From: Mycolicibacterium senegalense
GTDB lineage: Bacteria; Actinomycetota; Actinomycetes; Mycobacteriales; Mycobacteriaceae
Length of the DNA: 64,000 nucleotides
NCBI RefSeq assembly: GCF_019645875.1
Contig: NZ_CP081000.1
Location: 868,001 to 932,000, forward strand
Direction of reading: 5' to 3'
A program made the translations under genes and the position numbers. Under the pieces are notes generated by a model, which was given only the letters and a program-made list of their open reading frames with translations, made no database searches and had not been told where the DNA came from. Positions 53,442 to 62,199 of the stretch are shown piece after piece; within the stretch, counting starts at the first letter, position 1; each line of letters starts with the position of its first letter.

Positions 53442-56359
53442 CGGGCGATCTCCGTATCCACCCGGGCGCCGAGGCTGCGCAAGATGTCGAGCACCAAACC
53501 GACGACGATGAGATACACCCCCAGATCGAAGAACAGCGCGGTCACCATCTTGACCGAACCCAGCACGGGCACGTCGAACTGAAGGACCGCCGAGGACAAC
53601 GCGGGCGCGCCCAACAGGATGGAAGCGACCGCCGTACCCGCCGAGAGGCCGAGCCCGGTGCCGAGGATTTTGCCCGCGTCGAGCGGCAGGGTCTCGCCGA
53701 GCTCGTAACGGCCGCCGGCCAGATACCGCAGGACGAGCGCCAGGCCTGCGGTCAGCCCGCCGGCGAAACCGCCGCCGGGGGTGTTGTGGCCGGCGAAGAA
53801 GAAGTACGCCGAGAGCACCATGATCAGCGGGAAGATGACGCGCGTGGCGACCTCCAGCACCAGGGAGCGGTGTCGCGGGTCGCGCAGCTCGCTCCCGCGT
53901 AGCCAGGTCACATCGCCGACAGCCGGGCTGTACGCGCCGACAGGCCCGATGTCGGGCTGGCCGACAGCGGTGCTGACGCGCGGCGCGGTGCCGAATCGCT
54001 GGTGCCGGAACACCAGCGACGCCACGCCCGTGGCGGCCACCAGCAGCACCATCACCTCGCCCATGGTGTCCCAGGCGCGGATGTCGACCAGCAACACGTT
54101 GACCGTGTTGGCGCCGTGCCCGCGGTAGTAGGCGGCGTCGGGAAGCAACTCGGCGACGCCGACGCCGCTGCGCGCGGCCATCGCGAACACCGCGAGTGTG
54201 GTGACCGTGGCGCCCACCGCCAGCGCCAGCGCCGCACGCGGTAGCCGGTGGCGGTTGATGTTGGTGGCGTCAGCCTCGGCGGGCAGGACCCGAAGGACCA
54301 GCACGAAGATCACCAAAACCAGTGTCTCGACCAGGAATTGGGTCAACGCCAGATCGGGTGCACCGTGGAAGGCGAAGATCGCACCGCAGCCGTAGCCGGT
54401 GACCCCGACCAGCAGCACCGCGGCCAGTCGGTTACGCATCACCGTCGCGCCGATCGCGGCGGCCAGCATCAGCAACCCGACCACCACCTGCAGCGGGGAA
54501 TCCCACAGTGCGATATCCGGACGGTCGCGCGCTCCCAGCGCCAGCATCACGATGGGCAGCACCACCAGCGTCGACAGGATCACCGACTGCGTGGCCGGAA
54601 GCGAGCCGCGCTGAGTCTCGCCCGTCAACCGCACCGAGGCGATGTCCAGCCCTCGGATCACCGCGTCGTACATGCGGTCGGCGTTGCCCAGCGGGCGGTA
54701 GGCGAACCGGGTGCGGGGTAAACGGTTGCGTCCGAAGAACACCGCGGTGCCGACGGCGAGCACCACCACCGAGAGCAGCAGCGGCAGACCCAGCCCGTGC
54801 CACAGGGCCAAGTGATAACCCGACCCGCCCGGCATGGTGTCGGCGTATTCGTCGAGCACCGAATCCATCCCGGCCGGCCACAACCCGAATCCCAATCCGG
54901 CGGCGGCCAGCACGGCCGGGGCGGCCAGGAAAGTTGTTGATGGGAAGGACATTTCAGCGACACGAGTGCTCGGCCGCGGCAGCCCCTTGTCGGAGAACGC
55001 GCCCCACATGAAACGCAAGCTGTACATGGTGGTGAACACCGAGCCGACCACGATGCCGGTCAGCACCCACGGAGCCGCTGAGCCGAGGGCCGGGCTGTGC
55101 AGAACCGTCTCGAGGTCGGCTTCCTTGGCGACGAACCCGAAAAACGGCGGCAGCGCGGCCATGCTCGCGGTCGCACACGCGGCGATGATCAGCAGCGGCT
55201 TGCACTGGCGGCCCAAGCCGGCGAGGCGGCGGATGTCGCGGGTGCCGGTGGTGTGGTCGATGATGCCCACCACCATGAACAGCCCGGCCTTGAACATCGC
55301 GTGGGCACAGAGCATGGCCAGCCCGGCCAGCATCATGTCGCTGCCGCCGGTGCCCACCATCACGGTGATCAGGCCGAGCTGGCTGACCGTGCCGAACGCC
55401 AGAATCAACTTCAGGTCGTATTCACGCACCGCACGCCAGCCGGCCAGCAGCATCGTCAGCAACCCCAGGCCGATCACCATCGGCCGCCACAGCGGCGTCT
55501 CGGCGAAACCCGGCGCCATCCGTGCCACCAGATACACACCGGCCTTGACCATGGCTGCGGCATGCAGGTAGGCGCTGACGGGTGTGGGCGCGGCCATCGC
55601 GCCCGGCAGCCAGAAGTGCATCGGGACGATCGCCGACTTGGACAGCGCTCCGACGAGGATCAGCGCTATGCCGATCGCGGCCGCGGTACCGCCCGGGGGA
55701 GAGGCGATCAACTCCGAGAGCAGATAGGTGCCCGACAGGTGGCCCAGCACGATGATGCCGACCAGCATCGCCAGCCCGCCGAACGTCGTCACCAACAGCG
55801 CCTGGGTGGCCGCGCGTCGGCTCGTCGCGCGCTCGGCATAGTGCCCGACCAGCAGGAACGACAACACCGTGGTGGTTTCCCAGAAGATGTAGAGCACCAG
55901 CATGTTGTCGCTGACCACCAGGCCGAACATCGACCCGGAGAAGGCCACGAGCTCGGCCGCGAAGCTGGGCAGCCGCTTCTCGACCTTGCCGCCGTGGTGG
56001 TGGAAATACTCGCCGCAATAGAACAGCACCAACGCGCCGATCGCGAGCACCAGCACGCTCATGATCGCGGCCAGCGAATCAAACCGCAGCGTGATGTCCA
56101 TCGACAGCTCGTGCACCCACGGGATGCTGACGGTCGGGACACGATCCTGGCTCGGCCAGTTCAGGCCCACCCAGGCCAGGGAGCCGAGCGGCACCAATGC
56201 CAGCGGATAGAACGCTCGTCGTCCCCATTTGGCCACCAGAAGTGGCGCCAGCGCGGTGGCGACCGCGTGGGCGAGCAGGACGGCGAGCAATGGCACTCCG
56301 ATCGGGTTGGGGTCGGGGTGTCGGCTACCGATGAGCGCTTGCGCGACGAGCACCGGCAT
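53438..56359 (-). CDS. mnhA: Mrp/Mnh cation antiporter subunit A with fused subunit B domain
   Basis: The 973-residue protein carries a NuoL-like MnhA domain (FWETTTVLSFLLVGHY, LVGALSKSAIVPMHFWLPGA, FKAGLFMVVGIIDHTTGTRD). The small MrpA C-terminal helices are followed at about 830-960 by an MnhB domain (ATRVIFPLIMVLSAYFFFAG, HNTPGGGFAGGLTAGLALVL). The A-B fusion explains the absence of a separate mnhB gene. The ATG at 56359 starts the six-gene operon A/B-C-D-E-F-G, which is complete. Confidence 0.95.
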   Translation of the reverse strand: MPVLVAQALIGSRHPDPNPIGVPLLAVLLAHAVATALAPLLVAKWGRRAFYPLALVPLGSLAWVGLNWPSQDRVPTVSIPWVHELSMDITLRFDSLAAIMSVLVLAIGALVLFYCGEYFHHHGGKVEKRLPSFAAELVAFSGSMFGLVVSDNMLVLYIFWETTTVLSFLLVGHYAERATSRRAATQALLVTTFGGLAMLVGIIVLGHLSGTYLLSELIASPPGGTAAAIGIALILVGALSKSAIVPMHFWLPGAMAAPTPVSAYLHAAAMVKAGVYLVARMAPGFAETPLWRPMVIGLGLLTMLLAGWRAVREYDLKLILAFGTVSQLGLITVMVGTGGSDMMLAGLAMLCAHAMFKAGLFMVVGIIDHTTGTRDIRRLAGLGRQCKPLLIIAACATASMAALPPFFGFVAKEADLETVLHSPALGSAAPWVLTGIVVGSVFTTMYSLRFMWGAFSDKGLPRPSTRVAEMSFPSTTFLAAPAVLAAAGLGFGLWPAGMDSVLDEYADTMPGGSGYHLALWHGLGLPLLLSVVVLAVGTAVFFGRNRLPRTRFAYRPLGNADRMYDAVIRGLDIASVRLTGETQRGSLPATQSVILSTLVVLPIVMLALGARDRPDIALWDSPLQVVVGLLMLAAAIGATVMRNRLAAVLLVGVTGYGCGAIFAFHGAPDLALTQFLVETLVLVIFVLVLRVLPAEADATNINRHRLPRAALALAVGATVTTLAVFAMAARSGVGVAELLPDAAYYRGHGANTVNVLLVDIRAWDTMGEVMVLLVAATGVASLVFRHQRFGTAPRVSTAVGQPDIGPVGAYSPAVGDVTWLRGSELRDPRHRSLVLEVATRVIFPLIMVLSAYFFFAGHNTPGGGFAGGLTAGLALVLRYLAGGRYELGETLPLDAGKILGTGLGLSAGTAVASILLGAPALSSAVLQFDVPVLGSVKMVTALFFDLGVYLIVVGLVLDILRSLGARVDTEIAR

Positions 56360-56409
56360 GTGTGGTTATGGCTTTGGGTTAACACGCAGTCTACGGGGCG
56401 GCTCGTCGT

Positions 56410-56422
56410 TAGCATCACGTCA
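56410..56422 (+). promoter_or_regulatory. Probable leaderless promoter ahead of the monooxygenase remnant
   Basis: TAGCAT (56410-56415) would start transcription on the A of the ATG at 56422 in the 62-bp region divergent from mnhA. The surviving promoter suggests the remnant may still be transcribed. Confidence 0.35.
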
Positions 56423-56703
56423 TGGCCGCTGGCGAGGTCGTGGTGGTCGGCGCCGGACCGACCGGATTGATGCTGGCCTGCGAGCTCGCGCTCGGCGGAG
56501 CGCAGGTCACGGTGCTGGAGGAACGCACATCCACGCCGAACATCACCAGGGCCTTCGAGGTGCACGCGATCGACAACCGGCCCGAGTTGCCCGATGCGGT
56601 GCTGGTCCGGCCTGACGGTTACGCGGCCTGGGCCAGTGAGCGGTTGCCGCACGCGGCGGAGGTGCGGGCGGCGATCATCCATTGGATGTCCGCTTCGGAG
56701 TAG
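56422..56703 (+). pseudogene. FAD-dependent aromatic hydroxylase collapsed by an in-frame internal deletion
   Basis: The 93-residue frame begins like a full PHBH/MhpA-type monooxygenase (EVVVVGAGPTGLMLACELAL, VTVLEERTSTPNITRAFEVH, with the GxGxxG FAD loop). It then jumps directly to the C-terminal end of the same family (PDAVLVRPDGYAAWAS). About 400 codons that should lie between, including the DG and GD motifs and the substrate domain, are missing, yet no stop was introduced. The product cannot be a working hydroxylase. Confidence 0.75.
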
Positions 56704-56715
56704 GCATCGTTGGCG

Positions 56716-56773
56716 CCGAGACTGTACAGAGGGACAGAAATCGGCGAGATGCTGTGCCTCATTACAGTCTCGG
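56716..56773. repeat. 58-bp hairpin repeat, copy 1
   Basis: CCGAGACTGTA (56716-56726) and TACAGTCTCGG (56763-56773) form a perfect 11-bp stem around a 36-base loop. The loop sequence (GAGGGACAGAAATCGGCG onward) is almost the same as in copy 2 at 57643-57700. Both copies have the same orientation and bracket the DUF559-like gene. Confidence 0.85.
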
Positions 56774-56806
56774 TGTTGTGTCGGTGTGGCATGCCAACAT
56801 TCGGCC

Positions 56807-57676
56807 ATGAGTGGGGTGTTGGTCGGTAGTGAGGCGTTGGCCACGCAGCTCGTTACCCGCAACGAACTTCGGCGCCACTACCAGCGGCTGTTCCCGGACG
56901 TCTATGTTCGCGGGGAACCGACGCTGCGCGACCGGACAGTCGGTGCGTGGCTGTGGTCGGGCCGTCGGGCGGTGATTGCCGGCGTCGCCGCGTCGGCGTT
57001 GCACGGGGCGGCGTACGTGGACGCCGATGTCCCCATCGAACTCATCTGGAACAACACCCGGCCACCGGCGGGGTTGGTCGTTCGCAACGAGACCCTTTCC
57101 GACGACGAGATCAAGCGGGTCGTGGGCCTGCCGGTCACCACGCCGGCGCGCACCGTGTTCGACCTGGGCCGTCACCTCTCTCGCGACGAGGCTGTGGCAC
57201 GGATCGATGCACTGGCCTGGACCCTGCAGGTCACCGTCGACGACGTCACCCCGCTGATCGAGCGCTACCCGAGTGTCCGGGGGATTCGAGCGTTGAAGGC
57301 CGCGCTGCCACTGGTCGACAGGGGCGCCGATTCGCCGAGGGAAACCTGGCTGCGCCTACAACTGACGGACGCCGGAATGCCGCCCGATGAAACCCAGATC
57401 ATGGTGATCGAGGGACGCGGCCGCATCGTCGGGATCTTGGACATGGGCTGGGAACGGTTCAAAGTCGGCGTCAACTACGACGGCATCTTCCACCAGTCAG
57501 ATCGCAAACGTTATGTGCAGGACCAGAAGACCCTGTGCAAGTTGGAGGCCATGGGGTGGATCGTCATCCGCGTGATCGCCGAGGACAACATGGCGGAGGT
57601 CATCGCCCGTGTCGAACGCGCTCTGCGCGGCCGTGGCTGGCGCCGAGACTGTACTGAGGGACAGAAATCGGCGTGA
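56807..57676 (+). CDS. DUF559-like (Vsr/AbiEi-related) protein bracketed by hairpin repeats
   Basis: The 289-residue protein has an N-terminal AbiEi-like helical region (VTRNELRRHYQRLFPDVYVR, VTTPARTVFDLGRHLSRDEA) and a C-terminal DUF559-like endonuclease fold (GRIVGILDMGWERFKVGVNY, DGIFHQSDRKRYVQDQKTLC, AMGWIVIRVI). The usual Glu of the EYDG motif appears as Asn (NYDG), so catalysis is doubtful. The last 12 residues, WRRDCTEGQKSA, are read from hairpin repeat copy 2, meaning an inserted repeat replaced the original C-terminus. The ATG at 56807 has no clear ribosome-binding site. Paralogues are common and uncharacterised in mycobacteria. Confidence 0.72.
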   Translation: MSGVLVGSEALATQLVTRNELRRHYQRLFPDVYVRGEPTLRDRTVGAWLWSGRRAVIAGVAASALHGAAYVDADVPIELIWNNTRPPAGLVVRNETLSDDEIKRVVGLPVTTPARTVFDLGRHLSRDEAVARIDALAWTLQVTVDDVTPLIERYPSVRGIRALKAALPLVDRGADSPRETWLRLQLTDAGMPPDETQIMVIEGRGRIVGILDMGWERFKVGVNYDGIFHQSDRKRYVQDQKTLCKLEAMGWIVIRVIAEDNMAEVIARVERALRGRGWRRDCTEGQKSA

Positions 57677-57700
57677 TGTCGTCCCTCATTACAGCCTCGG
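57643..57700. repeat. 58-bp hairpin repeat, copy 2
   Basis: CCGAGACTGTAC-TGAGGGAC (57643-57662) pairs with GTCCCTCA-TTACAGCCTCGG (57681-57700), two 20-base arms with only minor mismatch around an 18-base loop. It is the more intact copy and lies at the junction of the convergent DUF559-like and ArsB-type genes, where it could act as a two-way transcription terminator. The DUF559-like reading frame ends inside it. Confidence 0.88.
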
Positions 57701-57712
57701 TGAAAGCGTGCC

Positions 57713-58999
57713 TCAGAAGTAACGCAGCCAGACATAACCCCAGGCCAGCGTGGTACTGAGGGCGGTGACCACCAGGCCGTAACGGGTGAACCGCCAGAAG
57801 CTGATCGGGTGCCCGGCCCGCTTCGCGATACCGATCGCCACCACGTTCGCGCTGGCCGCGATGGCGGTGCCGTTGCCGCTGAAACACGCGCCGAGCGCGA
57901 ACGCCCACCACAGCGCCCGACCCGTCTCGGCTTCTGGAGCCTGAGCCACCATGTCCTCCACCACTGGCGTCATCGTCGCGGTGTAGGGAATGTTGTCGAC
58001 GAACGCGCCCACGATCGCCGAACCGAACAGCAGCGCCGTCGCCGCGGCGAACCAGTTGTCGCCGAACGCCGACTCGGCCACCGACCCGAGCGCACCGATG
58101 ACACCGGTGTGGACCAACCCGGCGACCATCACGAACAGGCCCATGAAGAACACCAACGTGGGCCACTCGACCTCGGGCAGCACGTCGGCCACATCGATGT
58201 CGGTGACCAGCAGCATGGCCCCGGCGCCCAACAGCGCGACGATGGAGGGCGCCACGTGCAGTACCGAATGCAGCGCGAAGCCGACGATCACTACATTGAG
58301 CACCAGAAGCGCTCGCAACAGCAGGCGCTTGTCCTTGATCGCACGCCGTTCCTGCAGCGCCATCACCTCGTCGATGTGCACCTGCCGCGCGCGCAGGTCA
58401 GAGCGGAACAGCACCCGGGTGAACACCACGAACAACGCGAAAATGATGACGACGATCGGCGCCATGTGGATGAGGAAGTCGTTGAAGGTCAGGCCGGCAC
58501 GGCTGCCGATGATGATGTTGGGCGGGTCACCGATCAGGGTGGCGGCGCCGCCGATATTGGAAGCCAGCACCTCGGCGATCAGATAGGGCTGAGGCGGGAT
58601 GCGCAGCCGGTCGCAGATCACCAGGGTCACCGGAGCGATCAGCAGGATGATGGTCACGTTGTCGAGCACCGGCGAGGCGAAGGCGGTTATCGCCATCAGC
58701 ATGACCATCAGCCGGAACGGATTGCCGCGGGAGCGCTTGGCGGCCCAGATCGCGAGGAAATCGAAAAGCCCGGTCTGTTTGATGACGCCGACGATCACCA
58801 TCATCCCGAGCAACAGGAAGATGACGTTCCAGTCGATGCCCTGATGCTCTGAATGAAAGACCTCGGCTCCGGGGATCAACCCGAGCAGGGCCATCAGGCC
58901 GGCGGCGACCAAGACGGTCTTGACCTTGTCGGCTCGCTCGGTGGCGATGAACCAGAAGGCGACGACGAAGATCGTCAGCGCCGAGACTCCAGCCAGCAC
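57713..58999 (-). CDS. ArsB/NhaD-type (ion transporter superfamily) permease
   Basis: The 428-residue protein has 11-12 membrane helices in two repeats. AITAFASPVLDNVTIILLIA and SAIVGAFVDNIPYTATMTPV are the conserved re-entrant DN motifs of both halves, and NIGGAATLIGDPPNIIIGSR is the ArsB/P-protein signature. Candidates are arsenite export or Na+/H+ exchange. No ArsR or ArsC gene is nearby, and an upstream CBS-domain protein suggests nucleotide-linked gating. The GTG at 58999 lies 12 bp after the CBS gene. Confidence 0.87.
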   Translation of the reverse strand: MLAGVSALTIFVVAFWFIATERADKVKTVLVAAGLMALLGLIPGAEVFHSEHQGIDWNVIFLLLGMMVIVGVIKQTGLFDFLAIWAAKRSRGNPFRLMVMLMAITAFASPVLDNVTIILLIAPVTLVICDRLRIPPQPYLIAEVLASNIGGAATLIGDPPNIIIGSRAGLTFNDFLIHMAPIVVIIFALFVVFTRVLFRSDLRARQVHIDEVMALQERRAIKDKRLLLRALLVLNVVIVGFALHSVLHVAPSIVALLGAGAMLLVTDIDVADVLPEVEWPTLVFFMGLFVMVAGLVHTGVIGALGSVAESAFGDNWFAAATALLFGSAIVGAFVDNIPYTATMTPVVEDMVAQAPEAETGRALWWAFALGACFSGNGTAIAASANVVAIGIAKRAGHPISFWRFTRYGLVVTALSTTLAWGYVWLRYF

Positions 59000-59011
59000 A
59001 AGCCGCGGGGA

Positions 59012-59500
59012 TCAGTCGCCGGGCCCGGCGACCGCGAGGCTGGTCAGCAGCCGTTCGAGCGTTACGGCCCCGGTAAGCCGCCCGCTGCGGTCGACGACGG
59101 CGATCAACGGGCTGCGCTTGTTGGCCATCACCGTGGCGATCTCCAGCAACGTCGCCTCGGGCGTCACGGTCGCAGGCTTGGTCGCGGGTCCCGGAAGACA
59201 ATCACCGACGGTGAGTTTGCCCGGCCCGTGCCAGAACAGGTCGGCGTGAATCTCGTCGACGGTGCGGACCAACGCCGGATCGTCTTGGTAGGACTCGGGA
59301 ATCGTCAACCGCAGCACCTGCGTACCGGGCAGCACCGCGACCGGGCGGTCGTCGTCATCGACCACCACCAGTCCGGGAAGCCGGTTGACCACCATCAGCT
59401 GGACGGCCTTCGACACAGGGTCGTCGATCCGCACGGTCGGCAGGTGGGCCGCGATTTCGTGTGCCTGCATGAGCTCGTTCCAATGCGTCGCCAGTGTCAT
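59012..59500 (-). CDS. CBS-domain pair protein
   Basis: The 162-residue cytoplasmic protein has two CBS motifs: [20 protein letters not shown] with [19 protein letters not shown], and [20 protein letters not shown] with [23 protein letters not shown] pairs bind AMP, ATP or related ligands. The ATG at 59500 has GAGG upstream. It is co-transcribed with the following permease and probably regulates it. The unit is divergent from the histidine kinase gene across 143 bp, in which I see no other gene. Confidence 0.9.
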   Translation of the reverse strand: MTLATHWNELMQAHEIAAHLPTVRIDDPVSKAVQLMVVNRLPGLVVVDDDDRPVAVLPGTQVLRLTIPESYQDDPALVRTVDEIHADLFWHGPGKLTVGDCLPGPATKPATVTPEATLLEIATVMANKRSPLIAVVDRSGRLTGAVTLERLLTSLAVAGPGD

Positions 59501-59643
59501 CGTCCTCGTTCTCCGATCATTCGGGACGGCCCTGTGTCGATCGTGTGCCGCCGGGACCTCGGGGACCATCGGGGCTGACACCCATTCCGCCAGGGGCGTT
59601 ACCTGTATGGACAAGAGCGCTGGTCTCGGGTCACGCTGGTGGG

Positions 59644-60612
59644 GTGAAACCGGCGCGCACCCCGGCTGCCGCGTTGTTCCGTCGGGTGTTCCTGATCAAC
59701 GGGTTGATCTTCACGCTGGGCACCCTGATTCTCGCGTTGTCGCCGGCGTCGGTGTCTTCACGGATAAAGCTCACCGAAATCCCAGTTTTGGTCATAGGTT
59801 TGGCGATTATTCTGGCTGCCAACGCGCTACTTTTGCGATCCAGTCTTGCCCCATTGGATCGGCTCGCCGCGTCAATGCGGCGGGTCGATCCGCCCAAGCG
59901 CAGCGACCGTGTCGACGATCGTGGCAGCGGCGATCTCCAGCACTTGATCGAGTCGTTCAACGCCATGCTGGATCGGCTGGAAACCGAACGGACCACCGCC
60001 AGCGCTTCGGCGTTGGCGGCCCAGGAGAACGAACGTCAGCGCATCGCACGGGAACTGCACGACGAGATCGGTCAGACGCTCACCGTCGCATTGCTGACTT
60101 TGAAGCGTGCCGTGGACCGGTCCCCGGAGTCGATCCACGCCGAGCTCGTCGATGCGCAGGAGATCGTGCGGTCCAGCCTCGACGAGGTGCGCGAGATCGC
60201 TCGACGGTTGAGGCCGGACACGCTCGAGGACCTCGGGTTGCACAGCGCACTCAACGCGCTGTGCAACGACTTCGCCCAGGCATCCGGTATCGCTGTGGTC
60301 AAACACATTGCACCGCAATCGGATCGGTTGAAGCCGGACGTCGAGCTGGTGTGCTACCGGATCGCTCAAGAGAGCCTGACAAACGTGGCGAGACATTCCG
60401 GCGCGAGCAAGGTGTGGCTCGATCTGCACACCGGCGCGACGGAAGTGACGTTGCGAATCGCCGATGACGGTCGTGGCGGAGTGGATGCCGAGGGCGCGGG
60501 GATCAACGGGATGCGTGAGCGGGCATTGCTGGTGAACGCCATCCTGACGATCACCTCACCGCAGGACGGCGGGACCGAAGTGCGGCTGGTCATTCCGACC
60601 CGGGGCACGTGA
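59644..60612 (+). CDS. NarL-type sensor histidine kinase
   Basis: The 322-residue kinase has two membrane helices ([20 protein letters not shown] and [20 protein letters not shown]) with almost no periplasmic domain, then a HAMP-like linker. HisKA_3 phosphoacceptor [20 protein letters not shown] and HATPase_c motifs ([37 protein letters not shown]) complete it. With so short an outer part it may sense membrane state or an intracellular cue. The GTG start at 59644 follows GGTGGGG. The stop overlaps the response-regulator start (TGATG). Confidence 0.9.
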   Translation: MKPARTPAAALFRRVFLINGLIFTLGTLILALSPASVSSRIKLTEIPVLVIGLAIILAANALLLRSSLAPLDRLAASMRRVDPPKRSDRVDDRGSGDLQHLIESFNAMLDRLETERTTASASALAAQENERQRIARELHDEIGQTLTVALLTLKRAVDRSPESIHAELVDAQEIVRSSLDEVREIARRLRPDTLEDLGLHSALNALCNDFAQASGIAVVKHIAPQSDRLKPDVELVCYRIAQESLTNVARHSGASKVWLDLHTGATEVTLRIADDGRGGVDAEGAGINGMRERALLVNAILTITSPQDGGTEVRLVIPTRGT

Positions 60613-61259
60613 TGCCCGCTCGGATACTGCTGGCCGATGATCACGCGCTGGTCCGCAGCGGGCTGCGGATGATCATCGATGCCGAACCCGACTTGCAGGT
60701 GGTGGCCGAGGCCGCGGACGGATACGAGGCGCTGAACGCGCTGGACACGACGCCGGCGGACCTGGCGATCCTTGACATCGCGATGCCACGGATGACGGGG
60801 CTGCAGGCCGCGCGTGAGATCAACCGATCTCATCCGCACGTGCGGATCCTGATCCTGTCGATGTACGACAACGAGCAGTACTTCTTCGAGGCCCTCAAGG
60901 CAGGGGCGTCGGGGTATGTGCTGAAGTCCGTCGCCGACCGTGACCTCTTGGAGGCCTGCCGGGCCACCATGCGTGGCGAGCCGTTCCTGTACGCCGGCGC
61001 GGTGACGGCGCTGATCCGTGACTATCTGCACCGGTCACGTCAGGGCAGCGAACTGCCGGACACCATCCTCACGCCGCGAGAGGAAGAAGTGCTCAAGTTG
61101 ATCGCCGAGGGCTACTCGACGCGGGAGATCGCCGCGACACTTACCATCAGTGCCAAGACCGTGGATCGGCACCGGACCAACATCTTGGCCAAACTCGGGC
61201 TGAGGGATCGGCTGGCCCTGACGCGCTACGCGATTCGCGCCGGGCTCATCGAACCGTGA
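60612..61259 (+). CDS. NarL/FixJ-family response regulator
   Basis: The 215-residue regulator has a receiver domain with acidic pocket LLADDHALVRSGLR, phosphoacceptor Asp55 in LAILDIAMP and Lys in GYVLKSVADRDL. A LuxR-type C-terminal HTH follows (LTPREEEVLKLIAEGYSTRE, LTISAKTVDRHRTNILAKLG). It is coupled to the preceding kinase. The divergent CBS/permease unit is the nearest likely target. Its 3' end overlaps the convergent DUF1707 gene by 34 bp. Confidence 0.93.
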   Translation: MPARILLADDHALVRSGLRMIIDAEPDLQVVAEAADGYEALNALDTTPADLAILDIAMPRMTGLQAAREINRSHPHVRILILSMYDNEQYFFEALKAGASGYVLKSVADRDLLEACRATMRGEPFLYAGAVTALIRDYLHRSRQGSELPDTILTPREEEVLKLIAEGYSTREIAATLTISAKTVDRHRTNILAKLGLRDRLALTRYAIRAGLIEP

Positions 61260-61675
61260 GCCAAAGCCGGAATGGCGTGTGAGGCAACGCCGATGCCCCA
61301 GCCCATGATCGGCCACACCGGCCAGAAGTACCAGCCGCCACCACCGAACCCGACGGCCAGCCAGATGCCGAGCATCAGGGCTGAGCCGGCAAGGTAGGCG
61401 GCCAGGTGGATCCGGACGCTCAACCGGACGGCCCGTTGTTGGGCGGCGCGACGCCGCGCGTCATGCCGCCGGAGACGGTTGACGGGTAGGTCGGCGACGA
61501 GCGCGCGCAGTTCGGCGGTGGTCTGCGCTTGGAATGCCGACTGCAGCCGACCCTCATATTCGGGCATCGTCAGGTAGCCCTGGGTGAGGGCCTGGCCGAG
61601 GTCGTCGGCAGTGCGTTCGCGCTCCCGGTCGCCGGCGCGAGTGGTTTCAACGGTGGTTGATGCGGTGTCGGCCAT
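61226..61675 (-). CDS. DUF1707 / 2TM-domain membrane protein
   Basis: The 149-residue protein has an N-terminal DUF1707 (SHOCT-like) segment, DRERERTADDLGQALTQGYL followed by TMPEYEGRLQSAFQAQTTAE. A basic linker and two membrane helices (IHLAAYLAGSALMLGIWLAV and FWPVWPIMGWGIGVASHAIP) follow, matching the 2TM domain. The ATG at 61675 is supported by GGGAGT; an upstream TTG is less likely. Function unknown. Confidence 0.85.
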   Translation of the reverse strand: MADTASTTVETTRAGDRERERTADDLGQALTQGYLTMPEYEGRLQSAFQAQTTAELRALVADLPVNRLRRHDARRRAAQQRAVRLSVRIHLAAYLAGSALMLGIWLAVGFGGGGWYFWPVWPIMGWGIGVASHAIPALAHGSMSPARIA

Positions 61676-61700
61676 TTCCAACTCCCGTGAATCTAGTCAG

Positions 61701-61733
61701 TGACAAGTTGGACTATTCCACTGTAACTTGTCA
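61701..61733. promoter_or_regulatory. Inverted repeat TGACAAGTT-N15-AACTTGTCA upstream of the DUF1707 gene
   Basis: Perfect 9-bp arms (61701-61709 and 61725-61733) lie 26 bp before the DUF1707 start. The AT-rich sequence contrasts with its surroundings. It may be a repressor operator, possibly for the TetR protein at 62200 or a remote regulator. Confidence 0.45.
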
Positions 61734-61788
61734 GCGTCAAGATGCAGTTTCGGCCGGGTCTCGTTCGGCGGGGTTGCGCAGTTCGGGA

Positions 61789-62178
61789 TCACGTCAGCAC
61801 GTCCGGACGCGGACGCAGCCGCCCCGCGATGCGTTTGAGCATGTGACGCACCGCCACCTTGTGACCGCCGGAGCTGATTACCAGGGCGCGGTACATCTTT
61901 CCGTGCAGTCCGGGGAAGGCCGCCCAGGTTTGCGAGCGCACCCGCGTGCGGTGCGGACCGAGCTCGTCCAGCTCGAAGATCCATTGGTAGATCGAGAAGG
62001 GGTGGCGGCCTTTGAGGGCCAGGCGTTGGCGCGGCGCGCACTCGCCGATCGCGAATCCGAACGGGGCGCGCGGTTCGGCGGGGTCGCCACACATGGTGCG
62101 CAGGACGGCCGCCCATGTCGTGGCAGCGTCGGCGTCGACGGTTATGGCATGCTCATCGATATAGGGTAAGCGTTCCAT
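61789..62178 (-). CDS. SRPBCC (START-like) family protein
   Basis: The 129-residue protein starts MERLPYIDEHAITVDADAAT and has FSIYQWIFELDELGPHRTRV and RSQTWAAFPGLHGKMYRALV. This is the pattern of polyketide-cyclase/SRPBCC helix-grip proteins, which bind hydrophobic ligands. It is divergent from a TetR gene with only 21 bp between starts and is probably repressed by it. Ligand unknown. Confidence 0.8.
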   Translation of the reverse strand: MERLPYIDEHAITVDADAATTWAAVLRTMCGDPAEPRAPFGFAIGECAPRQRLALKGRHPFSIYQWIFELDELGPHRTRVRSQTWAAFPGLHGKMYRALVISSGGHKVAVRHMLKRIAGRLRPRPDVLT

Positions 62179-62199
62179 ATAGAAGGACTGTACTAGATC

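Noticed and set aside
55097..56470. 457-codon plus-strand frame opposite mnhA
   Set aside because: It is His/Arg/Gln-rich antisense to a conserved antiporter gene and lacks any motif.
59520..59590. GGGAC-type motifs as a DosR box near the two-component system
   Set aside because: The spacing and symmetry do not match the DosR consensus closely enough to claim a site.
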